From NCBI GenBank assembly GCA_045110675.1, contig JBGCGJ010000050.1, positions 1 to 23,550 on the forward strand: 23,550 nt of DNA. The letters run 5' to 3'. Below are positions 8,001 through 15,477 of this stretch, piece after piece; position 1 is the first letter of the stretch; each line of letters begins with the position of its first letter. Source of the stretch: JBALVT01 sp045110675 (lineage in GTDB: Bacteria; Pseudomonadota; Gammaproteobacteria; Pseudomonadales; Halieaceae). Below the pieces are notes generated by a model. That model ran no database searches, was not told the DNA's origin, and saw nothing but the letters and a program-made list of their open reading frames with translations. The translations under genes were made by a program, and so were the position numbers.

Positions 8001-8903
8001 CTACGCGACAATCCCGATTGCGCGGCTGAGGAATATGCCAGAATTGAGAGCGCCGATCCCGGTTTGTCTGCCCACCTCACCTTCGATCCAGCTGAAGACC
8101 TTTGCGCACCGTACATCAACGTGGGTGCCAAACCAAAAATAGCTGTACTGCGCGAGCAGGGCGTCAATGGTCATGTTGAGATGGCCGCAGCTTTTCACAA
8201 GGCAGGGTTTGCAGCTTACGATGTACATATGAGTGACGTTCTCAGTGGTTCTGTAGGCCTTCAGGAGTTTAAGGGGCTTGTGGCCTGCGGCGGTTTTTCC
8301 TACGGAGATGTTTTGGGCGCGGGTGAGGGCTGGGCTAAAAGCATATTGTTTAACCCGGATGTGAGAGATGAATTTGCTCGCTATTTTGCGCGAGAAGATA
8401 GTTTTACTCTGGGAGTTTGCAACGGCTGCCAGATGGTTTCAACGCTCAAAGAACTGATACCTGGCGCCGATCACTGGCCGAGATTTGTTCGCAATCGCTC
8501 AGAACAGTTTGAGGCTCGCTTTGCCCTGGTCAAGGTCGAACCCAGTCCCTCAATTTTGCTTTCGGATATGGCTGGGTCCCATTTGCCTATTGCGGTGGCA
8601 CACGGTGAGGGCAGGGCTGAGTTTGCCAATCCCGAAGCGCAAGCCGCCTGTGAGGCTAGCGGTACAATTGGCCTGCGTTACATTGAAAATGACAAAACCA
8701 TCGCCAATGAATATCCCGCAAACCCGAATGGGTCGCCCGCAGGCATTACCGGCCTTTCCAGTCTGGATGGACGAGCCACTATAATGATGCCTCATCCCGA
8801 ACGGGTATTTCGCACAGTGCAACACTCCTGGGAGCCACCGTCCTGGGGTGAAGATGCGGCCTGGTTGCGTTTATTTCGCAATGCGCGAACCTGGTTGAAC
8901 TGA
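5004..8903 (+). CDS. purL: Phosphoribosylformylglycinamidine synthase, large single-chain form
   Basis: PurL makes FGAM from FGAR, glutamine and ATP in the fourth step of de novo purine synthesis. The 1299-residue length matches the fused gammaproteobacterial form (E. coli about 1295). An N-terminal domain (QILRGASALSAFRLDKL) is followed by two AIRS-like halves. SEHCRHK at about residues 219-225 and KVETHNHP at 297-304 mark the substrate and ATP region, and GAGTGSGGEIRDEG follows. The glutaminase domain runs from about residue 1044 to the end, with nucleophile Cys1139 in GVCNGCQM and the His1264/Glu1266 pair in PHPER. All key residues are present. The ATG start matches the N-terminus of E. 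coli PurL. The gene stands alone, divergent from mltF and followed by secD after 115 bp. Confidence 0.98.
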   Translation: MQILRGASALSAFRLDKLAQKLSITHPDIRLLRSEYVHFCELAAPLLPEREFVLSELLRYGPREQSPAVEDKEADSQLMLVVPRPGTISPWSSKATDIARNSGLTQISRLERGIAFYLSMPNDLSSEALMSVRDLLHDRMTESILATLESAAQLFRHDSPAAMTTVDILIGGREALLEADKRLGLALAADEVDYLVQSFTDLGRNPVDVELMMFAQANSEHCRHKIFNASWTIDGQAQEKSLFAMIRNTHECGGENVLSAYSDNAAVVAGQVGGRFYPDSDSREYQFSQENIHLLMKVETHNHPTAIAPFPGAGTGSGGEIRDEGAVGRGSKPKVGLSGYSVSNLNIPGYVQPWENDYGKPGRIVSALDIMIEGPIGGAAFNNEFGRPNICGYFRSYENSVAGVDGEEVRGYHKPIMIAGGYGNIRREHVEKGEYQPGAKLIVLGGPAMLIGLGGGAASSMASGESLEDLDFASVQRQNPEMERRAQEVIDRCWQLGEENPIAFIHDVGAGGLSNALPELVKDGSRGGRFELRAVPNDEPGMSPLEIWCNESQERYVMAVEPENLARFEAICKRERCPYAVVGEATEEMHLQVTDSEFGNTPVDLPMSVLFGKAPKMHRNVIRQRVNHSPLAFDLSVSEAAEKVLQLPCVASKNFLITIGDRTVTGMVARDQMVGPWQVPVADCAVTTISYDSFAGEAMSMGERTPLALVDGPASGRMSIAEAITNICAAPIADIKDIKLSANWMCAAGYGSEDETLFDTVRAVGMDFCPELGITIPVGKDSMSMRTTWSDGSVDKAVTAPMSLIISAFAPITDARLSVTPQLIPGAQAKLLLVDLGRGANRLAGSALAQVTGQLGDEVPDIESAKDLKAFFEFTQELLADGSVLAYHDRSDGGLFTTLVEMAFAGRCGLDVNLTNMSGSPLEQLFSEEAGAVFQIPADKVDAALASADALGLDGCTHLIGTASEGDLLSFSCAGESVYADSRARLQRLWSRTSFEIQALRDNPDCAAEEYARIESADPGLSAHLTFDPAEDLCAPYINVGAKPKIAVLREQGVNGHVEMAAAFHKAGFAAYDVHMSDVLSGSVGLQEFKGLVACGGFSYGDVLGAGEGWAKSILFNPDVRDEFARYFAREDSFTLGVCNGCQMVSTLKELIPGADHWPRFVRNRSEQFEARFALVKVEPSPSILLSDMAGSHLPIAVAHGEGRAEFANPEAQAACEASGTIGLRYIENDKTIANEYPANPNGSPAGITGLSSLDGRATIMMPHPERVFRTVQHSWEPPSWGEDAAWLRLFRNARTWLN

Positions 8904-8925
8904 TGGCTTCGGATCGTGCAACCCC

Positions 8926-8953
8926 TTGTAGCCGAACTGCATTTATCTATAAT
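8926..8953 (+). promoter_or_regulatory. Probable secDF promoter
   Basis: A consensus TATAAT -10 (8948-8953) is preceded by TTGTAG (8926-8931) with a 16-bp spacer, in the 115-bp gap after purL. A start near 8960 would leave a leader of about 59 nt before secD. The -10 is strong and the -35 is weak. Confidence 0.5.
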
Positions 8954-9018
8954 GGCGCCTTTCCTGGAGACGACAGTGTTCCGCGGTCGCTTTCCCAATC
9001 TCAAGTTAGAGCAACACT

Positions 9019-10902
9019 ATGCTAAATAAGTACCCCCTGTGGAAATATCTGCTCGTATTGTTTGTTATTTGTATCGGCTTGTTCTACTCCGCACCGAACC
9101 TCTACGCCCCAGATCCAGCCCTGCAGATAACGGGCACAAGCAGCTCGCTGAAAATCGATCAAAAGTTACTGGATCGGGCGCTCAAGGCGCTTGAGGAAGC
9201 CAATATCCAACATTTTGGTGAGGTTATCGATGACGACGGTCGCAATGCGCTGATTCGAATTTACGACCGGGAGCAGCAGCTGACAGCCCGCGCCAAGGTA
9301 TCTGAAGCTCTTGGCAGCAACGACTATATCGTCGCTCTTAACCTCGCCCCCACCACGCCCGACTGGCTTAGCGACTACGGCGGCCAGCCCATGAAATTGG
9401 GTCTTGATCTCAGTGGCGGTGTGCATTTCAAGCTGGAGGTCGACGTCCAGACCGCGATTGATAGACGGATGGAGTTTTATACCAACGCTATCAAGAAAGA
9501 GCTGCGCCTCGAGAAAATCAGGGGTTTGGTCAACCTGACACGAGATGACAAAGTCGAAGCGAAGTTTAAGTCTGAAAGTTTGCGGGAAAAGGCGCGAACC
9601 GCGGTAGCCGATGAGTTTCCAGAGCTTTTCCTCGATAGAGTTGAGGTAGGTGATAGCTGGAATTTGAGGGCTTCCATGACGGAGCAAGCCAGAGCGGAAA
9701 TTGCCGAGTACGCTGTGGCGCAAAACCTTACCACCTTGCGCAACCGTGTGAATGAGCTCGGCGTATCTGAGCCCCTGGTGCAGCGGCAGGGAAAAAACCG
9801 AATTGTTATTGAATTACCGGGAATACAAGACACTGCGGAAGCCAAGCGAGTTTTGGGTAAGGTGGCCAACCTGGAGTTTAGACTGGTGGCAAACCTCGAC
9901 GCGCCCGGTTCTGAGAAACAAAAATTCGAGTACCGCGATGAAAATCGCGGTGGAGCGACTGAATGGTTGGAACGCGAAGTGATAATTTCCGGGGAGAACG
10001 TGTCTAACGCCCAGGCTAGCTTTGATCAAAATGGTATGCCGAACGTCAATATAAGCCTGGATTCGGAAGGTGCCACCTTGATGTCCAACGCTACTCGCAA
10101 CAATATCAAGCGTCGCATGGGCGTGTTGTTTATCGAGCGCAAGTTCCGATCGCGCAATGTGACAAATGAAGACGGTACGGTGAGCAGCGTAAAAATTCCC
10201 TATGACGAGAAAAAATTGCTGACCGCCCCTACCATTCAATCGGCACTGGGCGCTCAATTTCAAATCACCGGGTTGGATGGTCCGGGTGAAGCACCAGAGC
10301 TTGCGCTCATGCTCAGGGCCGGTGCGCTCGCAGCGCCCATCGATTTCGTAGAGGAACGTACAGTGGGTCCCTCATTGGGAGCCGAAAATATTCGTATGGG
10401 GGTGAAATCAGTTCAATACGGCTTAGCGCTGGTTGTTCTATTTATGGTGCTGTATTACCGAGTCTTTGGCATCGCGGCAGTAACTGCGCTCACTTTTAAT
10501 CTGATACTCCTTGTTGCCTTTATGTCGATTCTGGGGGCGACACTGACCCTGCCGGGGATTGCCGGTATCGTGTTAACAGTGGGGATGGCCGTTGATGCCA
10601 ATGTGCTTATTTTCGCGCGAATACGCGAGGAGCTGAATAATGGCCTTGCCCCGCAAATGGCCATTCATTCGGGCTATCAGCGTGCAGTGGCAACTATTCT
10701 GGATGCCAATATCACCACATTGATTGTCGCCGTCATTTTGTATGCGGTGGGCACTGGGCCGATCAAGGGATTCGCGGTTACCTTATCGATTGGTATTGTC
10801 ACATCTATGTTTACGGCGATTATGGGAACCCGGGCAATCGTCAACCTGATTTACGGTGGGCGCAAAGTGAATAAGCTGTCCATTGGCGGAGTGAAATCAT
10901 GA
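9019..10902 (+). CDS. secD: Protein translocase subunit SecD
   Basis: SecD, with SecF, forms an inner-membrane complex that uses the proton motive force to help pull preproteins out of the SecYEG channel. The 627-residue protein has an N-terminal membrane segment (about residues 9-26), the hallmark D1 motif MKLGLDLSGGVHF near residues 125-137, a large periplasmic part including RVNELGVSEPLVQRQG and ELPGIQDTAEAKRVLG, and five C-terminal membrane segments from about residue 450, with TLPGIAGIVLTVGMAVDANVL typical of the RND-like family. Length is close to the E. coli (615) and Pseudomonas (about 620) proteins. Its stop overlaps the secF start (ATGA), so the two are translationally coupled. Unusually, yajC and tgt do not precede it. 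Confidence 0.97.
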   Translation: MLNKYPLWKYLLVLFVICIGLFYSAPNLYAPDPALQITGTSSSLKIDQKLLDRALKALEEANIQHFGEVIDDDGRNALIRIYDREQQLTARAKVSEALGSNDYIVALNLAPTTPDWLSDYGGQPMKLGLDLSGGVHFKLEVDVQTAIDRRMEFYTNAIKKELRLEKIRGLVNLTRDDKVEAKFKSESLREKARTAVADEFPELFLDRVEVGDSWNLRASMTEQARAEIAEYAVAQNLTTLRNRVNELGVSEPLVQRQGKNRIVIELPGIQDTAEAKRVLGKVANLEFRLVANLDAPGSEKQKFEYRDENRGGATEWLEREVIISGENVSNAQASFDQNGMPNVNISLDSEGATLMSNATRNNIKRRMGVLFIERKFRSRNVTNEDGTVSSVKIPYDEKKLLTAPTIQSALGAQFQITGLDGPGEAPELALMLRAGALAAPIDFVEERTVGPSLGAENIRMGVKSVQYGLALVVLFMVLYYRVFGIAAVTALTFNLILLVAFMSILGATLTLPGIAGIVLTVGMAVDANVLIFARIREELNNGLAPQMAIHSGYQRAVATILDANITTLIVAVILYAVGTGPIKGFAVTLSIGIVTSMFTAIMGTRAIVNLIYGGRKVNKLSIGGVKS

Positions 10903-11813
10903 AAGCGGTTAATTTTATGGGTCAGCGCAAGCTGGCCATGGGCTTTTCGATATTGCTGCTGATTGCGGCTATCGCCTCGTTGGCAACTCGTCAGTTGAAT
11001 TGGGGCTTGGACTTCACCGGCGGAACCTTAGTCGAAGTTCACTACAGTGAAACTGCAGATCTCAATGCCGTGCGAGATACGCTTGCCAAAGAAGGCTACG
11101 AGGGGGCCATTGTGGTCAGCTTTGGCACGGATCGCGATGTGTTGATCCGGCTGCCTCAAGGGTACTCTGACGAACAGGGTGCCGTGCTTCTAGGTGTCCT
11201 GGAGAATTCCTTTGCAGGTTCGGTCGAACTGCGTCGCATGGAATTTGTTGGGCCCCAGGTCGGCGATGAACTGCGCGAGCAGGGCGGCCTTGCCATGTTA
11301 TTGGCACTGGGTTTGGTCATGCTCTATGTCGCGTTTCGTTTCCAGCTTAAATTTGCGTTTGGCGCCGTGGTTGCCTTGATTCACGATGTGATTATTACGC
11401 TGGGTTTCTTTTCAATCATAGGCATGGAGTTTGATCTGACCGTTTTGGCGGCCCTGTTGGCGGTCATAGGGTATTCCCTCAATGACACGATTGTTGTGTC
11501 CGACCGAATTCGAGAGAATTTTCGCAAACTGCGTCGTTCGGACCCCGAGGAGACAATCAATATTTCGCTGACCGAAACTCTCGGTCGCACGGTGGTGACC
11601 TCGTTAACCACCCTGTTGGTGCTGGGTTCGCTGGCCTTGTTTGGCGGAGAAATGATAAACGGCTTTGCCATCGCGCTGATCGTTGGCGTGGTGATAGGAA
11701 CCTATTCTTCTATTTATGTGGCTGCCAATACACTGATGTTATTGGGCGTGAGCAAAGAAGATTTGATGATTCCAGTGAAAGAGGGCGCCGATCAAGAGGA
11801 TGGGATGCCCTGA
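10899..11813 (+). CDS. secF: Protein translocase subunit SecF
   Basis: SecF is the partner of SecD in the accessory Sec export complex. The 304-residue protein has a first membrane segment at about residues 13-30, the conserved LNWGLDFTGGTLVEVHY motif just after it, a short periplasmic domain, and five further membrane segments in the C-terminal half. VIGYSLNDTIVVSDRIRENFR and TLGRTVVTSLTTLLVL are the expected SecF signatures. The ATG overlaps the secD TGA by 4 bp. It ends 23 bp from the convergent suhB stop, with no obvious terminator hairpin in the gap. Confidence 0.97.
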   Translation: MKAVNFMGQRKLAMGFSILLLIAAIASLATRQLNWGLDFTGGTLVEVHYSETADLNAVRDTLAKEGYEGAIVVSFGTDRDVLIRLPQGYSDEQGAVLLGVLENSFAGSVELRRMEFVGPQVGDELREQGGLAMLLALGLVMLYVAFRFQLKFAFGAVVALIHDVIITLGFFSIIGMEFDLTVLAALLAVIGYSLNDTIVVSDRIRENFRKLRRSDPEETINISLTETLGRTVVTSLTTLLVLGSLALFGGEMINGFAIALIVGVVIGTYSSIYVAANTLMLLGVSKEDLMIPVKEGADQEDGMP

Positions 11814-11836
11814 TTCAGGTATTGGCTGCGCCTTTG

Positions 11837-12631
11837 CTAACTCAGCAGTGGTTTGGTGACCTGAAGTACCGATTTGAAACACTTCGGGTTGCCGCAGACG
11901 ATATTTCCAGAATCCATATAGTTGTCCGAGCTGTCGATGTCGGCCACTAATCCACCGGCTTCTTTTATCAGTAACGCACCCGCTGCGATGTCCCAGGGAG
12001 CCAGCCCAATTTCCCAAAATGCATCCAGCCTTCCCGCTGCGACATAGGCCAGATCCAGGGAGGCAGCTCCGGCGCGGCGAATACCCGCACACTGCCCTGC
12101 CAATAGTTCAATGGTCTTGCTGTGCGCGGCGAGTTTGTCATCGCAGTGATCTTTGAAGGGAATCCCTGTTCCAAGCAAAGCACTGTCCAGAGAATCCAGT
12201 TTGCTGACCCGTATTCTTCTGCCGTTGAGTTGTGCTCCTCTGCCTCGGGACGCCGTGAATTCTTCGCGCCTTACCGGGTCAAGTACCACGGCGTGTTCCA
12301 GCTTTCCGCGAAACGTACAGGCTATAGACACCGCATAGTGTGGAATCCCTCGAACGAAGTTTGTGGTTCCATCGAGTGGATCAATAATCCACCGATACTC
12401 TGATTCTTCGTTGCCGCTCAGACCTGATTCCTCGCCTTGAAAAGCGTGGTCCGGGTAGGCCTTTTGGAGCTGGTAGATAATATCCTGTTCAGCGGTGGTA
12501 TCCACTTCGGTAACAAAATCGTTGACGCCCTTTGCCATCACCTCGAAGTTATCCAGATTATCCGAGGCGCGAACGATCATTTCACCTGCTTTGCGAGCGG
12601 CGCGTAGCGCGATATTGATCATCGGTTCCAT
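11837..12631 (-). CDS. suhB: Inositol-1-monophosphatase family protein SuhB
   Basis: SuhB hydrolyses myo-inositol 1-phosphate in vitro. In E. coli its main known role is binding RNA polymerase in the NusA/B/E/G antitermination complex at rRNA operons. The 264-residue protein has the metal-binding motifs of the family: GEE with Glu67/Glu68, DPLDGTTN with Asp84 and Asp87, and WDIAAGALLIKEAGG near the C-terminus. The N-terminus MEPMINIALRAARKAG matches E. coli SuhB (MHPMLNIAVRAARKAG), fixing the start. It is divergent from trmJ, as in E. coli and Pseudomonas, and convergent with secF. Confidence 0.96.
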   Translation of the reverse strand: MEPMINIALRAARKAGEMIVRASDNLDNFEVMAKGVNDFVTEVDTTAEQDIIYQLQKAYPDHAFQGEESGLSGNEESEYRWIIDPLDGTTNFVRGIPHYAVSIACTFRGKLEHAVVLDPVRREEFTASRGRGAQLNGRRIRVSKLDSLDSALLGTGIPFKDHCDDKLAAHSKTIELLAGQCAGIRRAGAASLDLAYVAAGRLDAFWEIGLAPWDIAAGALLIKEAGGLVADIDSSDNYMDSGNIVCGNPKCFKSVLQVTKPLLS

Positions 12632-12664
12632 AGTGTGTATCCGGGCAGGGTTCGTCGGCGCGCG

Positions 12665-12693
12665 ATTATAGCAGTAGACAGGGGCGTTTTGAC
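12665..12693 (-). promoter_or_regulatory. Probable suhB promoter (extended -10)
   Basis: On the minus strand a consensus TATAAT (12670-12665) is preceded by TGC, giving an extended -10. The -35 position (GTCAAA) is weak. The expected start near 12658 leaves a leader of about 27 nt before suhB. Confidence 0.5.
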
Positions 12694-12754
12694 ACCTTCA
12701 GCGCAGCTGGGCGGCTTCAGAAGTTCCCCGACCTCATTCGCATAGCAGATCACC

Positions 12755-12782
12755 TCGATCCGGCGGAAAAACCTGCTACAAT
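12755..12782 (+). promoter_or_regulatory. Probable trmJ promoter (extended -10)
   Basis: TACAAT at 12777-12782 is preceded by TGC, an extended -10 element. The best -35 candidate is a weak TCGATC at 12755-12760 with a 16-bp spacer. A start near 12790 leaves a leader of about 38 nt. Confidence 0.45.
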
Positions 12783-12827
12783 TGCGCGCCTTTTATAGAC
12801 CCCACTGGACGAGCTAAACCCTGAGCG

Positions 12828-13568
12828 ATGAAGCTGGACAATATTAGAATCGTATTGGTGAATACCAGCCACCCGGGAAATGTGGGTGCGGTTGCACGTG
12901 CAATGAAAAACATGGGGCTTAGCAAACTCTATCTGGTCGCTCCCAGACAGTTTCCGGATGAACAGGCTACCTGGCGAGCGGTATCTGCCAGCGACATTTT
13001 GGAATCGGCTGTAGTGACCAGCACTCTCGAAGAAGCGGTCGGAGATTGTCAGTTTGTCGTCGGGACCAGTGCTCGGGGAAGGAGAATTCCCTGGCCGCTG
13101 CTCGATCCCCGGCGCTGCGCGCAGCGGATGAACGAAGAATCCGAACGGGGTGAAGTGGCGGTGCTGTTCGGACGTGAAGACAGAGGCCTGACCAATGATG
13201 AGCTGAAGATCTGCAATCTGCATCTCAATATACCGACATCTGCGGACTACAGTTCCCTGAATCTCGCCATGGCCGTGCAGATTGTCTGCTATGAACTGCG
13301 AATGCTGCTGGATTCCCCTTCGCTTGCCGAGCGAGATGATGAACAGTGGGATACACCGTTTGCCACCCAGGAATATATGGAAAGCTATTACGAACACCTG
13401 GAACAGACATTAGTGGACATAGAATTTATGGATCGTGAGGCGCCCCGGCAGTTGATGACACGCTTGCGTCGCCTCTATTCCAGGGTGCGTTTGGATGAAA
13501 TGGAGATGAATATTCTGCGAGGGATTCTCTCGGACACCCAAAAATGGGTTAGAAAAGCGAAGAATTAA
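12828..13568 (+). CDS. trmJ: tRNA (cytidine/uridine-32-2'-O)-methyltransferase TrmJ
   Basis: TrmJ is an S-adenosylmethionine-dependent SPOUT (TrmH-type) enzyme that methylates the ribose of nucleotide 32 in the anticodon loop of several tRNAs. The 246-residue protein shows the three family motifs: VNTSHPGNVGAVARAMKNMG near residues 11-30, VLFGREDRGLTNDEL in the middle and IPTSADYSSLNLAMAVQ, which with the preceding motif forms the knotted cofactor site. A C-terminal helical extension of about 80 residues, also seen in E. coli TrmJ, follows. Its place just before iscR is conserved in E. coli and Pseudomonas. There is no cysE homologue between trmJ and iscR, unlike in Pseudomonas and Azotobacter. 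Confidence 0.94.
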   Translation: MKLDNIRIVLVNTSHPGNVGAVARAMKNMGLSKLYLVAPRQFPDEQATWRAVSASDILESAVVTSTLEEAVGDCQFVVGTSARGRRIPWPLLDPRRCAQRMNEESERGEVAVLFGREDRGLTNDELKICNLHLNIPTSADYSSLNLAMAVQIVCYELRMLLDSPSLAERDDEQWDTPFATQEYMESYYEHLEQTLVDIEFMDREAPRQLMTRLRRLYSRVRLDEMEMNILRGILSDTQKWVRKAKN

Positions 13569-13605
13569 CGCCACAATCGAATACCTGACGGAAACACTTG
13601 GTTTT

Positions 13606-13630
13606 ATAGTTGACTGTTTTAGTAGGGTAT
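13606..13630 (+). promoter_or_regulatory. IscR type 1 binding site
   Basis: These 25 bp match the published type 1 IscR consensus (ATASYYGACT, then RWWWYAGTC, then RRSTAT) at 24 of 25 positions by eye; the only mismatch is A13624 where C is expected. The site overlaps the -35 and spacer of the iscR promoter, so [2Fe-2S]-IscR should repress the operon when cluster supply is sufficient. Confidence 0.85.
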
Positions 13631-13638
13631 TGCATACT
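13610..13638 (+). promoter_or_regulatory. isc operon promoter
   Basis: TTGACT (13610-13615), a 17-bp spacer and CATACT (13633-13638) form a sigma70-type promoter covered by the IscR site. The expected start is near 13645, about 23 nt before the iscR ATG. Confidence 0.65.
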
Positions 13639-13667
13639 TTTGACTTCAGATTTAGATGGGTAAAACC

Positions 13668-14141
13668 ATGCGTTTGACCACAAAAGGGCGTTATGCGGTT
13701 ACCGCCATGCTCGATTTGGCGCTTCACACGGATTCCGGTCCGGTAAGCCTTGCGGATATATCCGGGAGGCAGGATATTTCCCTGTCTTATCTTGAGCAGC
13801 TATTTGCCAAGTTACGCCGCCAAGAGTTGGTGACCAGCGTTCGCGGACCAGGCGGTGGTTATCGCCTCTCGAGAGAGAGTAGAGATATCCATGTGGCGCA
13901 GATTATCGATGCCGTGAATGAAGCGGTCGATGCCACAGGCTGCGGAGGAACCAGTGACTGTCAACAAGGCGAAGTCTGCCTTACACACCATTTATGGTGT
14001 GACCTGAGCAACCAGATTCACGGCTTTTTAAGTAATATCAGTCTCGCCAACCTGGTTGAGCAGCGCGAGGTGCAAAGTGTGTCAGCGCGTCAGAATTTGC
14101 GGGTGCAGCAGGCCGAAAGCCTGATTCTATCGGAAGTCTGA
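13668..14141 (+). CDS. iscR: Fe-S cluster-sensing transcriptional regulator IscR
   Basis: IscR is an Rrf2-family repressor that binds a [2Fe-2S] cluster and represses its own isc operon at type 1 sites; the cluster-free form controls other genes. The 157-residue protein begins MRLTTKGRYAVTAM, the conserved IscR N-terminus, so ATG 13668 was chosen over the in-frame ATG at 13656. The winged helix includes LSYLEQLFAKLR and VRGPGGGYRL. Cluster ligands Cys92, Cys98, Cys104 and His107 fall at exactly the E. coli positions. It is the first gene of the isc operon and lies just downstream of a near-perfect type 1 IscR site. Confidence 0.97.
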   Translation: MRLTTKGRYAVTAMLDLALHTDSGPVSLADISGRQDISLSYLEQLFAKLRRQELVTSVRGPGGGYRLSRESRDIHVAQIIDAVNEAVDATGCGGTSDCQQGEVCLTHHLWCDLSNQIHGFLSNISLANLVEQREVQSVSARQNLRVQQAESLILSEV

Positions 14142-14226
14142 CCCTCGAGAATATTTGGCCTGAAAAATTATCTGGCCTCAATGAATATAGAATCCCGCGA
14201 CTGCGGAGATGTTTGGAGTTGAAACA
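14142..14226 (+). other. iscR-iscS intercistronic region
   Basis: This 85-nt gap is the largest inside the isc operon. It holds a small stem (CCGC at 14195-14198 with GCGG at 14203-14206, 4-nt loop) shortly before the iscS ribosome-binding site GGAG (14215-14218), and two GGCC copies (14158 and 14174 regions) that could pair. In E. coli the equivalent gap is where the small RNA RyhB separates iscR expression from iscSUA; whether anything similar happens here is unknown. Confidence 0.35.
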
Positions 14227-15441
14227 ATGCAAAAACCGATTTACTTTGACTATCTTGCCACCACGCCGGTTGATCCCCGGGTGGCTGAGAAAATGTCTCA
14301 CTGCCTATCTATGGAAGGCAACTTCGGTAACCCTGCGTCCCGATCCCATCTGTTTGGTTGGAAAGCCGAGGAAGCGGTAGAGAATGGTCGCCGTCAGGTG
14401 GCCGATTTACTCAACGCAGACCCTCGGGAGATTGTTTGGACCTCTGGTGCCACTGAGTCAGACAATCTGGCTATAAAGGGTGTAGCGCATTTCTACAGCA
14501 AGAAAGGCAAGCACATCATTACTTCAAAAATTGAGCACAAAGCGGTATTGGATTCGTGCAGGCAATTGGAACGCGAAGGGTTTGAAGTGACCTACCTTGA
14601 TCCGGGTAGCAATGGTTTGACGACCCCCGAGGACATTGCCGCTGCCATTCGTGAAGATACGGTTTTGGTATCCATCATGCATGCCAATAACGAAATCGGC
14701 ATCGTCAATGATATAGCCGGAATTGGAGAAGTGACCCGCAATGCAGGGGTGTTGTTTCACGTAGATGCAGCTCAGTCGGCGGGGAAAATACCGATTGATC
14801 TTGAGTCCATGAAGGTTGATTTGTTGTCTCTTTCAGCCCATAAGATGTATGGACCAAAAGGCATGGGTGCTCTCTATGTGCGCCGCAAGCCCAGGGTGCG
14901 ATTGGAAGCACAAATGCATGGCGGTGGCCATGAACGAGGCATGCGTTCTGGAACCTTAGCTACTCATCAGATCGTTGGTATGGGTGAGGCAGCGCAAATT
15001 GCCAGAGAAGGTATGGAGGCAGAAACAACTCGCCTGTTGGCTCTGCGGCAGCGCTTTTGGGACGGTATTAAAGATATAGAAGAAGTCCATATTAACGGTG
15101 ATCCTGTGACGCGACTGCCGGGTGTGCTAAACGTGAGTATTGCCTTTGTTGAAGGTGAGTCTCTGATTATGTCTCTAAAGGATCTGGCAGTGTCCAGTGG
15201 CTCAGCTTGCACCTCTGCCAGCTTGGAACCTTCTTATGTATTGCGAGCTTTGGGCCTCAACGACGAACTCGCGCACAGCTCTTTGCGATTCAGTTTCGGA
15301 CGATTTACCACGGATGAAGATGTCGATACGGCAGTGGCGCAGTTGCGTGGCGCGGTCGATAAACTCCGCGAGTTATCACCCCTGTGGGACATGTACAAAG
15401 ACGGCGTCGATTTAAGCAAAATCGAGTGGGCGGCACACTAA
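14227..15441 (+). CDS. iscS: Cysteine desulfurase IscS
   Basis: IscS is the PLP-dependent enzyme that takes sulfur from cysteine and passes it as persulfide to IscU for Fe-S clusters, and to tRNA thiolation enzymes. The start at ATG 14227 (MQKPIYFDYLATTPVDPR) has GGAG 8 nt upstream and gives 404 residues, the same as E. coli IscS. The PLP lysine is Lys206 in SAHKMYGPKG and the catalytic Cys328 lies in SSGSACTSASLEPS, both at E. coli numbering. The C-terminus SPLWDMYKDGVDL, then IEWAAH, is the IscU-contacting tail typical of IscS rather than SufS or NifS. Confidence 0.98.
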   Translation: MQKPIYFDYLATTPVDPRVAEKMSHCLSMEGNFGNPASRSHLFGWKAEEAVENGRRQVADLLNADPREIVWTSGATESDNLAIKGVAHFYSKKGKHIITSKIEHKAVLDSCRQLEREGFEVTYLDPGSNGLTTPEDIAAAIREDTVLVSIMHANNEIGIVNDIAGIGEVTRNAGVLFHVDAAQSAGKIPIDLESMKVDLLSLSAHKMYGPKGMGALYVRRKPRVRLEAQMHGGGHERGMRSGTLATHQIVGMGEAAQIAREGMEAETTRLLALRQRFWDGIKDIEEVHINGDPVTRLPGVLNVSIAFVEGESLIMSLKDLAVSSGSACTSASLEPSYVLRALGLNDELAHSSLRFSFGRFTTDEDVDTAVAQLRGAVDKLRELSPLWDMYKDGVDLSKIEWAAH

Positions 15442-15477
15442 TTCAAACCGCCGGGCAACCGGCAAAGAGAGGACGAT

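Noticed and set aside
9166..9723. A 185-codon open frame on the minus strand inside secD
   Set aside because: Antisense to conserved SecD sequence, with no family resemblance.
11814..11836. A bidirectional terminator between secF and suhB
   Set aside because: The 23-bp gap shows no inverted repeat followed by a T run.
12689..12694. Consensus TTGACA on the + strand upstream of trmJ
   Set aside because: No -10-like element lies 16-18 bp downstream, and a better extended -10 for trmJ is found nearer the gene.
12750..13397. A 215-codon open frame on the minus strand over trmJ
   Set aside because: It is antisense to trmJ, contains no recognisable motif and would also run across the trmJ promoter; treated as a shadow frame.
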